DNA of 64,000 nucleotides. It comes from Planctomycetaceae bacterium. GTDB lineage: Bacteria > Planctomycetota > Planctomycetia > Planctomycetales > Planctomycetaceae. Shown one piece after another: positions 27,749 to 37,287 of the stretch. The stretch spans positions 1-64,000 of the forward strand of contig JAWKUA010000007.1 in assembly GCA_041398785.1 (NCBI GenBank), written 5' to 3'. The notes under the pieces were generated by a model. The model did not search any database and was not told where the DNA came from. It saw only the letters and a list, made by a program, of their open reading frames with translations. The stretch's first letter is position 1, and every line of letters begins with the position of its first letter. Both the position numbers and the translations under genes were made by a program.

Positions 27749-28888
27749 ATGGCGAACTATTTCTTTACCAGCGAATCCGTCAGCATGGGCCACCCGGACA
27801 AGGTCTCGGACCAGGTTTCCGACGGCATCCTGGATGCGTTACTGGAGCAGGATCCGCTGTCTCGAGTGGCCTGTGAGACTCTGTGTACGACCGACCTGGT
27901 AGTCCTTTCCGGAGAAATTACGACGACGGCGAAGATTGATTACGTCGACGTGACTCGCCGCGTGATTCGCGAAATCGGATACACCAGCGACGACATCGGT
28001 TTCGACGCCGATAGTTGCCGCGTTTTCCAGGCGCTGCACAGTCAGAGCGGCGATATTGCTCAGGGAGTCGATCGCGACGGAGCCGGAGACCAGGGCCTGA
28101 TGTTTGGCTATGCGTGCAATCAGACAAAGGAATTGATGCCTCTGCCGATCGCTCTGTCGCATCGCATCATCAACCTGCTGGCGGAAAAACGCCAGAAGGG
28201 TGACGTCAACTGGCTGCGCCCCGACAGCAAGTCTCAGGTGACGGTTGAGTACGACGGATCGAACGCCGTCCGCATCGACGCCGTGGTCGTCTCGACGCAG
28301 CATTCCGAAGACGTGTCTCAGCAGGACATCAGCGACTACGTCATCAACAAAGTCGTTAAGGAAGCGGTTCCCGCCGAACTGCTGGACGCCAATACAAAGT
28401 ACCACATCAATCCCACCGGACGCTTCGTTATCGGCGGACCTCACGGCGACACCGGGCTGACCGGTCGCAAGATCATCGTGGACACGTACGGCGGCTGGGG
28501 CCGTCACGGTGGCGGAGCGTTTTCCGGTAAGGATTCGACCAAGGTGGACCGTTCCGCCGCGTATATGGGCCGCTATGTTGCCAAGAACATTGTGGCCGCC
28601 GGACTGGCTTCTGAATGCGAAGTGCAGTTGGCCTACGCAATTGGCGTTGCCGACCCTGTCAGCGTGCGTGTTGACACGTTCGGAACCTCGTCGGTGCCGG
28701 AAGAAAAAATCGTGGCGGCCGTGCGGGAGATCTTCCCGCTGAATCCGAAGGGCATCATCGCTCACCTCGGCCTGCGCCGCCCAATCTTCCGCAACACGGC
28801 TCACGGCGGACACTTCGGCCGCTGCGAAAAGGACTTCTCCTGGGAAGCCACCGACAAGGCCGCTGAACTGAAAAAAGCCGTCGGCTGA
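27749..28888 (+). CDS. metK: S-adenosylmethionine synthetase
   Basis: A 379-aa enzyme that makes S-adenosylmethionine from methionine and ATP. Seen are FTSESVSMGHPDKVSDQVSD near the start, GAGDQGLMFGYA (the ATP-binding motif) and GGGAFSGKDSTKVDRSAAY (the phosphate loop). The length is normal and the frame is intact. The SAM-dependent methyltransferase gene at 29001-29618 is a neighbour but on the other strand. Confidence 0.97.
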   Translation: MANYFFTSESVSMGHPDKVSDQVSDGILDALLEQDPLSRVACETLCTTDLVVLSGEITTTAKIDYVDVTRRVIREIGYTSDDIGFDADSCRVFQALHSQSGDIAQGVDRDGAGDQGLMFGYACNQTKELMPLPIALSHRIINLLAEKRQKGDVNWLRPDSKSQVTVEYDGSNAVRIDAVVVSTQHSEDVSQQDISDYVINKVVKEAVPAELLDANTKYHINPTGRFVIGGPHGDTGLTGRKIIVDTYGGWGRHGGGAFSGKDSTKVDRSAAYMGRYVAKNIVAAGLASECEVQLAYAIGVADPVSVRVDTFGTSSVPEEKIVAAVREIFPLNPKGIIAHLGLRRPIFRNTAHGGHFGRCEKDFSWEATDKAAELKKAVG

Positions 28889-29000
28889 TCAAACCGCCGC
28901 GAAGTCTGCCAACCCGCGATCGGCCCACTCCTTCACATCGGTCCGCTCGTGCGACTTCTGCCTGCCGCTGTGCCGGGGTAGGCCGGCGTGAGGTGGTTGG

Positions 29001-29618
29001 TTACGGTGATCGTCGGATCACGCAGAACCACGCGATGGGACCGCCTTCGCTGAACTGAACGTCCTCCGCGTCGGTTCGAGTTTCGAAGCGCGTCTGCTGA
29101 ATCGACTCGACATGCCAGCCCTGGGCAAAAGCTTCACGGATTTCGATCTGTGACACGCGCCGTGGTCCGTCACCGGCAGGTTCAAGATCGCTGAAGCAGG
29201 CCATGAAGAATCTGCCTTCGGGTCTGACGACGCCTGCGAGACTGCTGACATAGCGTGCTCGGTCGTCGTCAGAAAAGACGTGGAACAGCCCGCAGTCAAT
29301 CACGGAATCAAACGACCTATCGATGTCGTGCAGCCGAAGGGCATCCTGCACCAGAAACGTCGCCGACAATCCGCGTTCCTGCGCTTTGCGTCTGGCTTCG
29401 GCAATCGGGTGTTCCAGAAAGTCGATCCCGGTGACGGAATGGCCGCGCTGTGCAAAAAACAGAGCGTTTTCTCCAGTGCCGCAGCCGGCATCCAGAACCG
29501 CTCCTTCGACCTGAGCGGCGGCGGCAACGAATATCTGCTGCGGCCTGCCGATATCCCACGGAGGCTTTCCATGGTAGGCCTGTTCAAAACGGTCCCTGCC
29601 GTGAACGTTCCGGTCCAT
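29001..29618 (-). CDS. Class I SAM-dependent methyltransferase
   Basis: A 205-aa protein. The SAM-binding motif I is VLDAGCGTGENALFF, followed by an acidic end of strand 2 (VTGIDFLEHPI) and FDSVIDCGLFHVF at motif II. This arrangement is usual for small-molecule or thiopurine-like methyltransferases, but the substrate cannot be seen. The start at 29618 is used because MDRNVHGRDRFEQAY fits the family start; the frame stays open to 29669. It follows the DUF1080 gene by 102 bases. Confidence 0.88.
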   Translation of the reverse strand: MDRNVHGRDRFEQAYHGKPPWDIGRPQQIFVAAAAQVEGAVLDAGCGTGENALFFAQRGHSVTGIDFLEHPIAEARRKAQERGLSATFLVQDALRLHDIDRSFDSVIDCGLFHVFSDDDRARYVSSLAGVVRPEGRFFMACFSDLEPAGDGPRRVSQIEIREAFAQGWHVESIQQTRFETRTDAEDVQFSEGGPIAWFCVIRRSP

Positions 29619-29720
29619 CAGAAATTTCCTGGGGTAGTGCGCGCGAAAAGGGGGCCGGGCAGCGAGCATCAGTTCGCAGCCGGCCCCAATGTTTCACTGT
29701 CAGGAATCCTCCGCGCGACG

Positions 29721-31040
29721 TCAGCGTTTTGCTGTTTCCGGCAGTTCCCTGACACTGATGTTCCGGAACTCAACCGGATCGTTGTGGCCGGCGAATCCGA
29801 AGTATCCGTGAGTTCGGTCTTTGCCGGGATGAGGACTGTTGGCCATGTATTCGGTGATTTTCGACAGGTCAGTGTTCAGAATCACGCTGCCGTTCAGTTC
29901 CACCTTGATGGTGCTGCCGTTGATCGTGACTTCCTCGAAATTCCATTCACCCGTGGGTCGCAGGTAGCCTCGTTTGGCGGGTGCCATGCCGTAGGCGGAA
30001 CCGTGAGCCTGCCGCGGATCAAGGTTGGCGTACTTGGGATGTTCGGTATCCAGAACCTGCAGTTCGGTCATGGCCGAGTAGGCCGCGTCGCCGTCACCGG
30101 GTGATCGAATCGCCAGCCCGTTGTTGCCGCCGGGCGGCAGACGAAACTCCACGCGGGCGATGAAGTTGCCGAATTCCGGTTCGGCCAGCAGCAGTCCGCC
30201 GTGTCCGGCCTTGCAGCGAATGGCTCCGTCGACGACTTCATAGTTGTCAACCGCGCCCTTCCAGCCGGTCAGGTCCGTACCGTTGAACAAAGACGAGAAC
30301 GCCTGAGCTTCGTGTTCGCGAAGAACGGCGTTGGCTTCTTCCGAGGTGAATTCCCGAATCGCCAGATTTCGCCAGCGGATTTCGCCTCCATGAGTCTGCA
30401 GTTCAATCGGTCCTTTGGCAAACAGCGGAGATTCGCGGTCCCAGTAGTTTTCCATCGTCGCGTGATCGACGATCAGATAGCCGTTCAGCCACACGGTCGT
30501 GCGTGCTCCGATCTGACGAATGCGAAACGAGTTCCATTCTCCCAGACGATTGTCGGCCAGCACGAAGGGATTCTTTCCGGGAGCCCCCGCGCTGTTGTTC
30601 CACAGTCCGCCGCTGCCCAGATTGGCGTCAATGCCGTACTTGGTCGGGTCGGTAAAATCCCAGATCTGCACCTGAGGATTGCCCTTCAGGTAAATGCCGC
30701 TGTCGGCTCGCGGCACTGTCCGGTAGTCGATCAGAAGTTCGTAGTCGCCGAATTCGTCATTGGTGACCAGGTAGGCGCCTTCACCGTCGTTGACGAGTTC
30801 GCCGTTTTCGACCGACCAGTGCTTCTTTGCATCCGCTGTCCATTCAGCAATCTTCGCCGCGCGGTCGGCGTCCGACATTTTTCCCAGTTCGATCGGGCCG
30901 ACTCCACCGGAACGTCCCTGCCAGCCATCCAGGTTGTTTCCGTTGAACAGCGACCGAAATCCATCCGGCGGAGCATCAGCGGCATGAAGGGCAGAAGCGA
31001 ATGTGAACATCGCCACAGACAAAGACAGCAGGAACTTCAT
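29721..31040 (-). CDS. Secreted double DUF1080 (3-keto-disaccharide hydrolase domain) protein
   Basis: A 439-aa protein with a signal peptide (MKFLLSLSVAMFTFASALHAAD) and two DUF1080 domains. Each opens with a FxSLFNGxxLxGW block (FRSLFNGNNLDGWQG, and FSSLFNGTDLTGWKG), followed by LxTxxEFGDYELxIDYR-like and EFGNFIARVEFRLPPGGNNG segments. The domain is very common in planctomycetes and has a jelly-roll lectin/glucanase fold; recent work links it to 3-keto sugar cleavage, but not this member. The start has GGAGA upstream. It follows the PQQ-propeller gene by 109 bases and is likely in one transcript with it. Confidence 0.93.
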   Translation of the reverse strand: MKFLLSLSVAMFTFASALHAADAPPDGFRSLFNGNNLDGWQGRSGGVGPIELGKMSDADRAAKIAEWTADAKKHWSVENGELVNDGEGAYLVTNDEFGDYELLIDYRTVPRADSGIYLKGNPQVQIWDFTDPTKYGIDANLGSGGLWNNSAGAPGKNPFVLADNRLGEWNSFRIRQIGARTTVWLNGYLIVDHATMENYWDRESPLFAKGPIELQTHGGEIRWRNLAIREFTSEEANAVLREHEAQAFSSLFNGTDLTGWKGAVDNYEVVDGAIRCKAGHGGLLLAEPEFGNFIARVEFRLPPGGNNGLAIRSPGDGDAAYSAMTELQVLDTEHPKYANLDPRQAHGSAYGMAPAKRGYLRPTGEWNFEEVTINGSTIKVELNGSVILNTDLSKITEYMANSPHPGKDRTHGYFGFAGHNDPVEFRNISVRELPETAKR

Positions 31041-31149
31041 CGAAGGTCTCCGGAACGAATCGGAAGGCGGGGAAATCGAGGACGCCAGGCACGCGTCGCT
31101 CAAGTGGATCATCACGTTAGCGAAATTGAGCACGGTGGAAAACCGAGTC

Positions 31150-32424
31150 TCACGGTGCATTTGCCGCCGCGCCGTCGGGTGTCAGCGACCACAGCGTCAG
31201 CGTCTGCAGGTCCTTTACCAACACTTGAGTCGGAAGCAGAACAGGAGGAGCCCAGGTGGGCGTTTCCGAAACGCGGTACGTCGCGACATTCTGAAAACGC
31301 TCGCCGGTGGCGCGAATCACCTGCAGTTCACCGTTGTCGACGAGTGCGACGACGTGGCCGGGAATCGACAGAAACATCACGTTGCTGCCGACTCGCCCGG
31401 GACTCTGCCACAGCACTTCGCCGGACTTTGGATCGAGACAAAACAGTCGCCCGGATCCATAGTGAGAAAAGCCGTACAGCAGGCCGCCATTCATGACCGC
31501 GGAACTCATGTCGAGCGCCACGTCGTTGTTGTTCCAGTTCTTTGTCACGGTCCATGAACCGTCGCGCAGCTGCGGCTGAAGACTGTGGAACCCGCGATTT
31601 TCACCGCTGAGCAGCACGCGGCCGTCGTCCAGAGCGGGAGTCGGCATGTTCTGATTGCTGCCTTCGTGCGGAAACGGATACTCCCACAACCTGCGGCCGG
31701 TACTGCGGTCGACGCCGACCAGTGCCCGGTGATTCCACTCGACAACCTGCTTCACGCCGTCGATCTCCGCCAGCAGCGGTGACGAATATGACGCGCCGTC
31801 TCCCGCCAGACTCCACGCTTCCTGCCCGGTCTGCACGTCCAAAGCGGTCAGCGCGCCTTCGTCGTCGGTTCCGAAGTGAGCGATGATGTGATCGCCGTCC
31901 ACGATCGGCGACGTGGAGACTCCCCAATACGGCTGACTGCTCTTGAATCGTGAACCGTAGTTGCTTTGCCACAGGCGCGCTCCGGAATCCGCGTCCCAGG
32001 CCGTTAGTACTCCCGTGATGCTCATCGTGAACAGCCGGCCGTCGGACAGCGCGGGGGACGACTTCGGTCCCTTCCCGTGAAACTCACCGCCGCCACCGAT
32101 CGTGAACGGCGCGGGATAGCTCTTCCGCCACAGGACCTTGCCCGTCGCCAGGTCAAAGCACCAGACCACTTCGTCCTCGACCTGCCGAGCGTGCTGGTAG
32201 ACTCGACCGTCGGACACCAGCGGCGAACCGTACCCGGTCCCGACATCCGCCTGCCAGACTTTCGTCAGCATTTCCGGCCATTCTTCGGGCGGCTCAAAAA
32301 CGCTCACCCAGCCGTTTCGTTCCGGCCCCAGCCAGCCCGGCCAGACAACATCCGCGGCGCGGCAGGCAGGTGCTAAGTTCAGCAAAATCAGTGATGTGGT
32401 GATGGTCACCGCAGAACGCAGCAT
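31150..32424 (-). CDS. Secreted PQQ-like beta-propeller protein
   Basis: A 424-aa protein with a signal peptide (VTITTSLILLNLAPACRAAD) and repeated PQQ blades, for example GYGSPLVSDGRVYQHARQVE, VWCFDLATGKVLWRKSYPA and ALDVQTGQEAWSLAGDGASY. Starts at 32424 with AAAGGAG about nine bases upstream; the frame is open to 32652. Proteins of this type (PQQ-like repeat, outer-membrane or secreted) are abundant in planctomycetes and usually lack the dehydrogenase residues. Substrate unknown. The gene is divergent from a second propeller gene at 32716. Confidence 0.93.
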   Translation of the reverse strand: MLRSAVTITTSLILLNLAPACRAADVVWPGWLGPERNGWVSVFEPPEEWPEMLTKVWQADVGTGYGSPLVSDGRVYQHARQVEDEVVWCFDLATGKVLWRKSYPAPFTIGGGGEFHGKGPKSSPALSDGRLFTMSITGVLTAWDADSGARLWQSNYGSRFKSSQPYWGVSTSPIVDGDHIIAHFGTDDEGALTALDVQTGQEAWSLAGDGASYSSPLLAEIDGVKQVVEWNHRALVGVDRSTGRRLWEYPFPHEGSNQNMPTPALDDGRVLLSGENRGFHSLQPQLRDGSWTVTKNWNNNDVALDMSSAVMNGGLLYGFSHYGSGRLFCLDPKSGEVLWQSPGRVGSNVMFLSIPGHVVALVDNGELQVIRATGERFQNVATYRVSETPTWAPPVLLPTQVLVKDLQTLTLWSLTPDGAAANAP

Positions 32425-32715
32425 GGGATAAGGCTCCTTTCGTAGCGTGATGCCTTTCGTGGCGAGATGATAGTGTCCTGCCGATCGAAATTCCTGCGCG
32501 GGGATTTCAGCCGTCGTGGCTGATCCGTGATTCGCAACCGCGGCGCCAGCGAATCGTCGGTCCCGCATCCGTCCTGCATCCGACGCGCGCCCCGGCATTG
32601 ACGCTGTTTCAGACGATGCGCTGACATCGTTGCGGGGCCGGTCACTGGACAATGGTTGTCAATTCGTGAGATCATCCTGTTCGTCTCCGCTGACCGCTTT
32701 TCGTGAGGTTTTGCA

Positions 32716-33996
32716 ATGTCTGTTCGAACCGCCGTTCTGTTCTTCGTCGTGCCCGCGATGTTTGTGACTCCCGGACTTCAGGGACAGGAATGGACTCGTT
32801 TCCGTGGTCCCAACGGCACCGGCGTCAGCGATGCCACCACGATTCCCGTCGAATGGACGGACTCCGACATCAACTGGAAGGCCGCACTTCCGGGAAAGGG
32901 ACATGCGTCTCCCGTGATCTGGGGAAACCGAGTGTTCCTGCTGAGTGCTGATCCGAAAACCGCAACTCGCTACGTTCTGGCGTTAAATTCCGAAACCGGT
33001 CAGGAATTGTGGCGAAAGGAATACCCGTCGACCGTTCATCATCTGCACGACCGCAGCAGCTTCGCTTCTTCGACTCCCGCCGTCGACGAACAGCACGTGT
33101 ATGTGGCATGGTCCACACCGAAGGAAACACTGCTGAAGGCGCTGACTCACGACGGCGATGAAGTGTGGAGCAAAGACCTGGGAACCTGGCAGAGTCAGCA
33201 CGGATTCGGAACGTCACCGATCGTCTACGAAGACATGGTCATCCTGCACGATTCTCAGCAGGCCAACCAACTTGACCCCGGCGAGAAACCCGGTGACAGC
33301 TACATGATGGCGTTTGACCGCATGACGGGCGACGAGCGCTGGCGGACTCCGCTGAAGTCGATGAATGTGTGTTACTCCGTCCCGTTCCTGCGCAAGTCCG
33401 AAGACGGCCGTTCCGACGAACTGATCTGCACCAGCACCGGCAACGGCATGTTCAGCCTGGATCCCAGGACCGGCCGCGAAAACTGGCACGTCAACGACGG
33501 ACTGTTCAAGATGAGAACCGTGTCGTCGCCGATCGAAGTGGCGGGGCTGATTTTCGGCAGCAACGGTTCCGGCCAGTATTCGGCCAACTACATCGTCGCG
33601 ATACAGCCCGGACCTGACGCAAAGGTTGCCTACTCACTGGAAAACAGCAGTGACTTCAAGGCGCCGTATGTTCCGTGCCTGGTTTCGAAGGATGATCTGG
33701 TCTTCTGCATCTACGATCGCGGCTACGCCAGTTGTATCGATGCCACAACGGGTGAAGTGCGCTGGATGGAACGCATCAGCGGCGAGTTTTCGGGATCGCC
33801 GATTCGAGTCAACGACCACATCTACGCGATCGCCGAAGACGGCACCGTCTGGGTCTTTGCGGCTTCCGACGAATACAGGCTGCTGGCGAGAAACCCGCTG
33901 GGAGAACCCAGCCGATCGACTCCCGCCGTTGCCAACGGCCGGCTGTTTCTGCGCACGGAATCTCACCTGATCTGCGTCGGCGGCAAGTCGCCATGA
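32716..33996 (+). CDS. Secreted PQQ-like beta-propeller protein
   Basis: A 426-aa protein with signal peptide (VRTAVLFFVVPAMFVTPGLQ) and a TRFRGPNGTGVSD entry blade typical of the planctomycete PQQ-propeller family. Later blades include YVLALNSETGQELWRKEYPS, FSLDPRTGRENWHVNDG and SCIDATTGEVRWMERISG. It overlaps the zinc-ribbon gene by four bases, so the two are probably translationally coupled. Role unknown; it is separated from the divergent propeller gene by 291 bases. Confidence 0.93.
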   Translation: MSVRTAVLFFVVPAMFVTPGLQGQEWTRFRGPNGTGVSDATTIPVEWTDSDINWKAALPGKGHASPVIWGNRVFLLSADPKTATRYVLALNSETGQELWRKEYPSTVHHLHDRSSFASSTPAVDEQHVYVAWSTPKETLLKALTHDGDEVWSKDLGTWQSQHGFGTSPIVYEDMVILHDSQQANQLDPGEKPGDSYMMAFDRMTGDERWRTPLKSMNVCYSVPFLRKSEDGRSDELICTSTGNGMFSLDPRTGRENWHVNDGLFKMRTVSSPIEVAGLIFGSNGSGQYSANYIVAIQPGPDAKVAYSLENSSDFKAPYVPCLVSKDDLVFCIYDRGYASCIDATTGEVRWMERISGEFSGSPIRVNDHIYAIAEDGTVWVFAASDEYRLLARNPLGEPSRSTPAVANGRLFLRTESHLICVGGKSP

Positions 33997-34319
33997 AGTG
34001 CCCGAAGTGCGAAACCGGAGTTCTGAAACCGGTCCGCGTAAATTCCGTCGAAGTCGATCAGTGTTCCGCGTGTCGCGGGGTGTGGTTCGATGAACCGGAA
34101 CTGTCCGTGCTGCTGGGCTGCGAAAAACGCGAACTAAAGGTGCTCAGCGGCCGACAGAATGAACGCCTGGACCACAAGCACGGCGACTGCCCGCGGGATT
34201 CCACGCGACTGACCCGCATGTGCAGTTCGCTGAACCCCGATGTCGTCGTCGACGTCTGCCCGACATGCCACGGAATCTGGCTGGACGGCGGCGAACTGCA
34301 GAAGCTGGTGTCCGAATAA
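33993..34319 (+). CDS. Small zf-TFIIB-type zinc-ribbon protein
   Basis: A 108-aa protein with two CxxC pairs in the first part (MKCPKCETG, QCSACRGVWFDEPEL) and a second set in the C-terminal part (VDVCPTCHGIWLDGGELQKL). The CPxCxxG...CxxCxGxWxDxxEL pattern is that of the zf-TFIIB family (YjdM/TFIIB-like zinc ribbon). The exact role of the family is not settled. Its ATG lies in the ATGA overlap with the propeller stop codon. Confidence 0.88.
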   Translation: MKCPKCETGVLKPVRVNSVEVDQCSACRGVWFDEPELSVLLGCEKRELKVLSGRQNERLDHKHGDCPRDSTRLTRMCSSLNPDVVVDVCPTCHGIWLDGGELQKLVSE

Positions 34320-34340
34320 ACGCCCCCGCGACGCAACCAC

Positions 34341-34423
34341 CGGGAGGGCGAAGCTCCCGCCGATCCGCTGCCGCATCGGACGTCCTCTGGCACACGCGGC
34401 TCGGCAGGAGCCTCGCCCGCCCG
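34341..34423. repeat. Hairpin repeat, third complete copy
   Basis: The left arm at 34341-34366 (CGGGAGGGCGAAGCTCCCGC and on) and the right arm at 34398-34423 match those at 12.6 kb with a few changes, and the loop again reads TCGGACGTCCTCTGGCACAC, the reverse complement of the loop at 12.6 kb. A degraded flank with ACCACATCGTCAAAGATG follows at 34435. Confidence 0.85.
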
Positions 34424-34500
34424 ATAACACGGAGACCACATCGTCAAAGATGGCGTGCTACAAAGCGTTCAGGTTGCCATGCTCGTGGCCCGCTGCTCGG

Positions 34501-35700
34501 TTACCGTCGAGCCCCGGCGTAGTTGAACTTCACCCACGCTCCGTTGTCCGCGCTGCTGGCGACGCATTGCTGGATGAACAGCATGCCTTCCGCGCCGTCG
34601 TACACGTTGGGATAAATCGTGTCCTTCTGTTCGAACGAACCGCCCGTCGCGCGGGCAGCCATCGAGTCGTAGGCGAACCGATACACGTTGGCAAACGCTT
34701 CCAGAAAAGCTTCCGGATGCCCCGACGGCAGCCGGCACGCGGACTTGCCCAGATCATTCATGAACGGAGCGTTCGGGTCGCGCGTGTACATCTGGTGCGG
34801 AGAACCATTGCGGCGCACGATCATGACGTTGGGCTCTTCCTGCCGCCATGCCAGGGCTCCCTTTGTCCCGTCGACTTCGATGAACAGGTCATTTTCGCGA
34901 CCGTGCGAAATCTGGCTGGCGGTCACCGTCCCCAGCGCACCGTTCTGGTAACGAATCACCGCGTGTCCGTAGTCATCCAGCCGGCGGCCGGGAGCGAAAA
35001 TCTTCAGATGGCAGGAAATCTCCTCCGGCAGCAGTCCCGTCATGTAGCGGCCCAGATTGTAAGCGTGCGTGCCAATATCGCCGAAGGCTCCGGCGGCTCC
35101 CGACTTGGCGGGATCCGTACGCCAGGCCGCCTGTTTCTGATCTTCCGATTCCAGCCGGCTGCGCAGCCAGCCCTGAATGTAGTTGGATCGAATGGCCTGA
35201 ATTTCGCCCAGTTCGCCGGCAAGAATCATCTGCCGAGCCTGCCGGACCAGAGGATACCCGGTGTAGTTGTGCGACACCGCAAAGACAACGCCGCTGCCTT
35301 CGACGGCTTTGACCAGTGCTTCCGCCTGACCGAAATCAAACGTCATCGGCTTGTCGCAGATGACGTTGAACCCGGCTTCCACGGCGGCTTTGGCGATTTC
35401 GAAGTGAGTATGGTTCGGAGTCGCCACGCTGACAAAGTCGATCCGTTTGTCTTCGGGCAGGGCGAGTTCCTTGTCGATCATTTCCGCATACGACCCGTAT
35501 GCCCGCGACTCGCAGATGTCGTACGACGGAGCGGACGCTTTGGCGCGTTCAGCGTTCGACGACAGAGCACCGGCCACCAGCGCCGCGCGATTGTCAAGCA
35601 CCGCCGCGGTTGCATGAACGCGACCGATGAAGGCTCCCTGGCCGCCGCCGACCAGTCCCATGCGAAGCTTGCGGTTCAGTTTTCCGTTGGTCGTGTCCAT
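34501..35700 (-). CDS. Gfo/Idh/MocA family oxidoreductase
   Basis: A 399-aa NAD(P)-dependent oxidoreductase. The Rossmann start is MGLVGGGQGAFIGRVHATAA (glycine-rich loop), the active-site region is VICDKPMTFDFGQAEALVKA (the EKP motif as DKP), and the C-terminal alpha/beta fold follows with HAYNLGRYMTGLLPEE. No Tat signal is present. Sugar or cyclitol oxidation/reduction is usual for the family; the substrate is not visible. It stands alone on the minus strand. Confidence 0.92.
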   Translation of the reverse strand: MDTTNGKLNRKLRMGLVGGGQGAFIGRVHATAAVLDNRAALVAGALSSNAERAKASAPSYDICESRAYGSYAEMIDKELALPEDKRIDFVSVATPNHTHFEIAKAAVEAGFNVICDKPMTFDFGQAEALVKAVEGSGVVFAVSHNYTGYPLVRQARQMILAGELGEIQAIRSNYIQGWLRSRLESEDQKQAAWRTDPAKSGAAGAFGDIGTHAYNLGRYMTGLLPEEISCHLKIFAPGRRLDDYGHAVIRYQNGALGTVTASQISHGRENDLFIEVDGTKGALAWRQEEPNVMIVRRNGSPHQMYTRDPNAPFMNDLGKSACRLPSGHPEAFLEAFANVYRFAYDSMAARATGGSFEQKDTIYPNVYDGAEGMLFIQQCVASSADNGAWVKFNYAGARR

Positions 35701-35964
35701 GTGGCCATTTCACCTTAAAAAGTCACGGCTGGCGTTAAGATCGGCGGGGAGGATAATCGGCCGGAAAGTTCGTGACAACTAACGGCCCGCAGGTGCTTAG
35801 ACCGCTAACCGGTGCGAATCTGACCGCCGCAAACCGACGGATTCCGGCGACGACCGCACGCGTTGCGAGCTTTCTCCGGGCGGTCCCGTCTTCCGCCTGT
35901 AACCGTTAGACTTGCGGGCTTGGCAGACAACGGAACCTCGTTCCACCGACTTCACGGAACTCCC

Positions 35965-36877
35965 ATGACGGCTCAACCGCTTCCTCGCGAAGAGTACATC
36001 GAACAGGCCTACTTCTTTCGCGTCTACCGCGAACGACTGCAGAACAACGTGCCGTCGCAGGAAATTCTGAAGACGATCCAGGAAGAGATTCTTAGCACGA
36101 CGAATCTTCCGAAGGCCATCGATTTCATGCGAGCAGAAATTCTGCACATGGGACGGATCGGTGACGCGATGGCTCGCCTGTCCCATTACTTCACGCCGTT
36201 TCAGGCCTTCGTCATCAACCGTGCCGAAGACGACGTATCGCGTTTTGACCAGGTCACCGGCCTGGAGATCCTCGAACGCGAAGCCCAGTACCGCGCGCTG
36301 CCGGCGACTCAGGCGGGACTATTCGTCTATCAGTTCGAATGCATCGCCCGCAACCGCCTGGGTTACGGCGACGGACTGACCGCGATGTCGAAAGACGTGG
36401 TCTACGACGAAACCTGGCGGCGCTGGATTCAGAAACTGCGGCTGCGGCTGGGAACCCGCGAATTGTCCGAGATCGTCTACCGCGCGTCACAGCATTTCCA
36501 GGACCGACGACGGTCGCAGCACGGCGGTGTCGAACCCGAGGACACTTCGCGCGATGCATCCGCCGAAACCACCGCGATGCCCGTGCTGTTCGGTGAACAG
36601 GAGGGACGGATCGCGCGAGCCAACATCGGCAGAGACCCGCTGTACCTGTTCGCCGCACTGCAGCGGCAGCTCAACTATCCGGCGGTTCCCCGGCCGGATC
36701 AGGAATCCGAACCCGAAAAGCTTCCCGGATTTCTCGAAGCCAGGCTGCAGAAAATTGAACAGCCGCCTGAAACTGCTGGAAATGGAACAGAAAGGCGGCA
36801 TCGATCTGTCGCGATTCTATCAGCGACCGGAAAACGGCCCTCCACAATTCCGCGACGACCCGGACATCAGAATGTAG
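35965..36877 (+). CDS. Conserved planctomycete protein of unknown function (frameshifted near its end)
   Basis: The protein begins MTAQPLPREEYIEQAYFFRV and is largely helical, with EQAYFFRVYRERLQNNVPSQ, HYFTPFQAFVINRAEDD and GLFVYQFECIARNRLGYGD segments. In the given frame it would continue to 37062 with non-protein-like sequence (RRPGHQNVGPRPANP). At AAAA (36751-36754) loss of one A changes LQKIEQPPET to LQKLNSRLKLLEMEQKG and then to a natural ending, GIDLSRFYQRPENGPPQFRD and a stop at 36877, giving about 303 aa. The corrected tail contains a coiled coil. Function unrecognised. The start at 35965 lies within an open frame from 35863. Confidence 0.7.
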
Positions 36878-37287
36878 GCCCCAGGCCAGCGAATCCCGCA
36901 GCCGCGTCGCCGACCTGGCTCCGTGTCCTCCGTGTCTGCGTGGTTTTGCCTGACCGCTACGGCTGCGTTGGACGGGGTCTCACGCTAAGGCGACGATCCG
37001 GCATACGGGGCGGCGAATGGGGGGATCGCGGATTTCGGATTTCCGAGCCCGCTGCGATGTAGTCGGACTCGGGAATTCAGAGATCCGACGACCCTACGTT
37101 CCGCCAACAGCACTGCCGACATTGTGAGCGAGATTCTCTGTTTCCGTTTAGAGAATAAGCAGCGACATTTCTCGGACGGGGCGTTTTCTGCTTGGCACGG
37201 CTGCCTGGCTGAATAGAATCCGGTTCGCACTGCATGTGCAGACAGAATCCCAACACAATTGCTCAATTACCAGGCAGAACTTAACGG
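36878..37287. other. Intergenic region before the sigma-54 activator gene
   Basis: No gene. It contains a short 'CTCCGTGTCCTCCGTG'-type segment (36919-36945) that resembles the repeat between leuC and leuD. A TTGGCACGGCTGCCTGGC sequence at 37192-37209 recalls a sigma-54 promoter, but the -12 GC is two bases out of place. Confidence 0.5.

Noticed and set aside
37192..37209. A sigma-54 promoter before the activator gene
   Set aside because: TTGGCACG is good, but the -12 GC is two bases displaced, so it does not meet the spacing.
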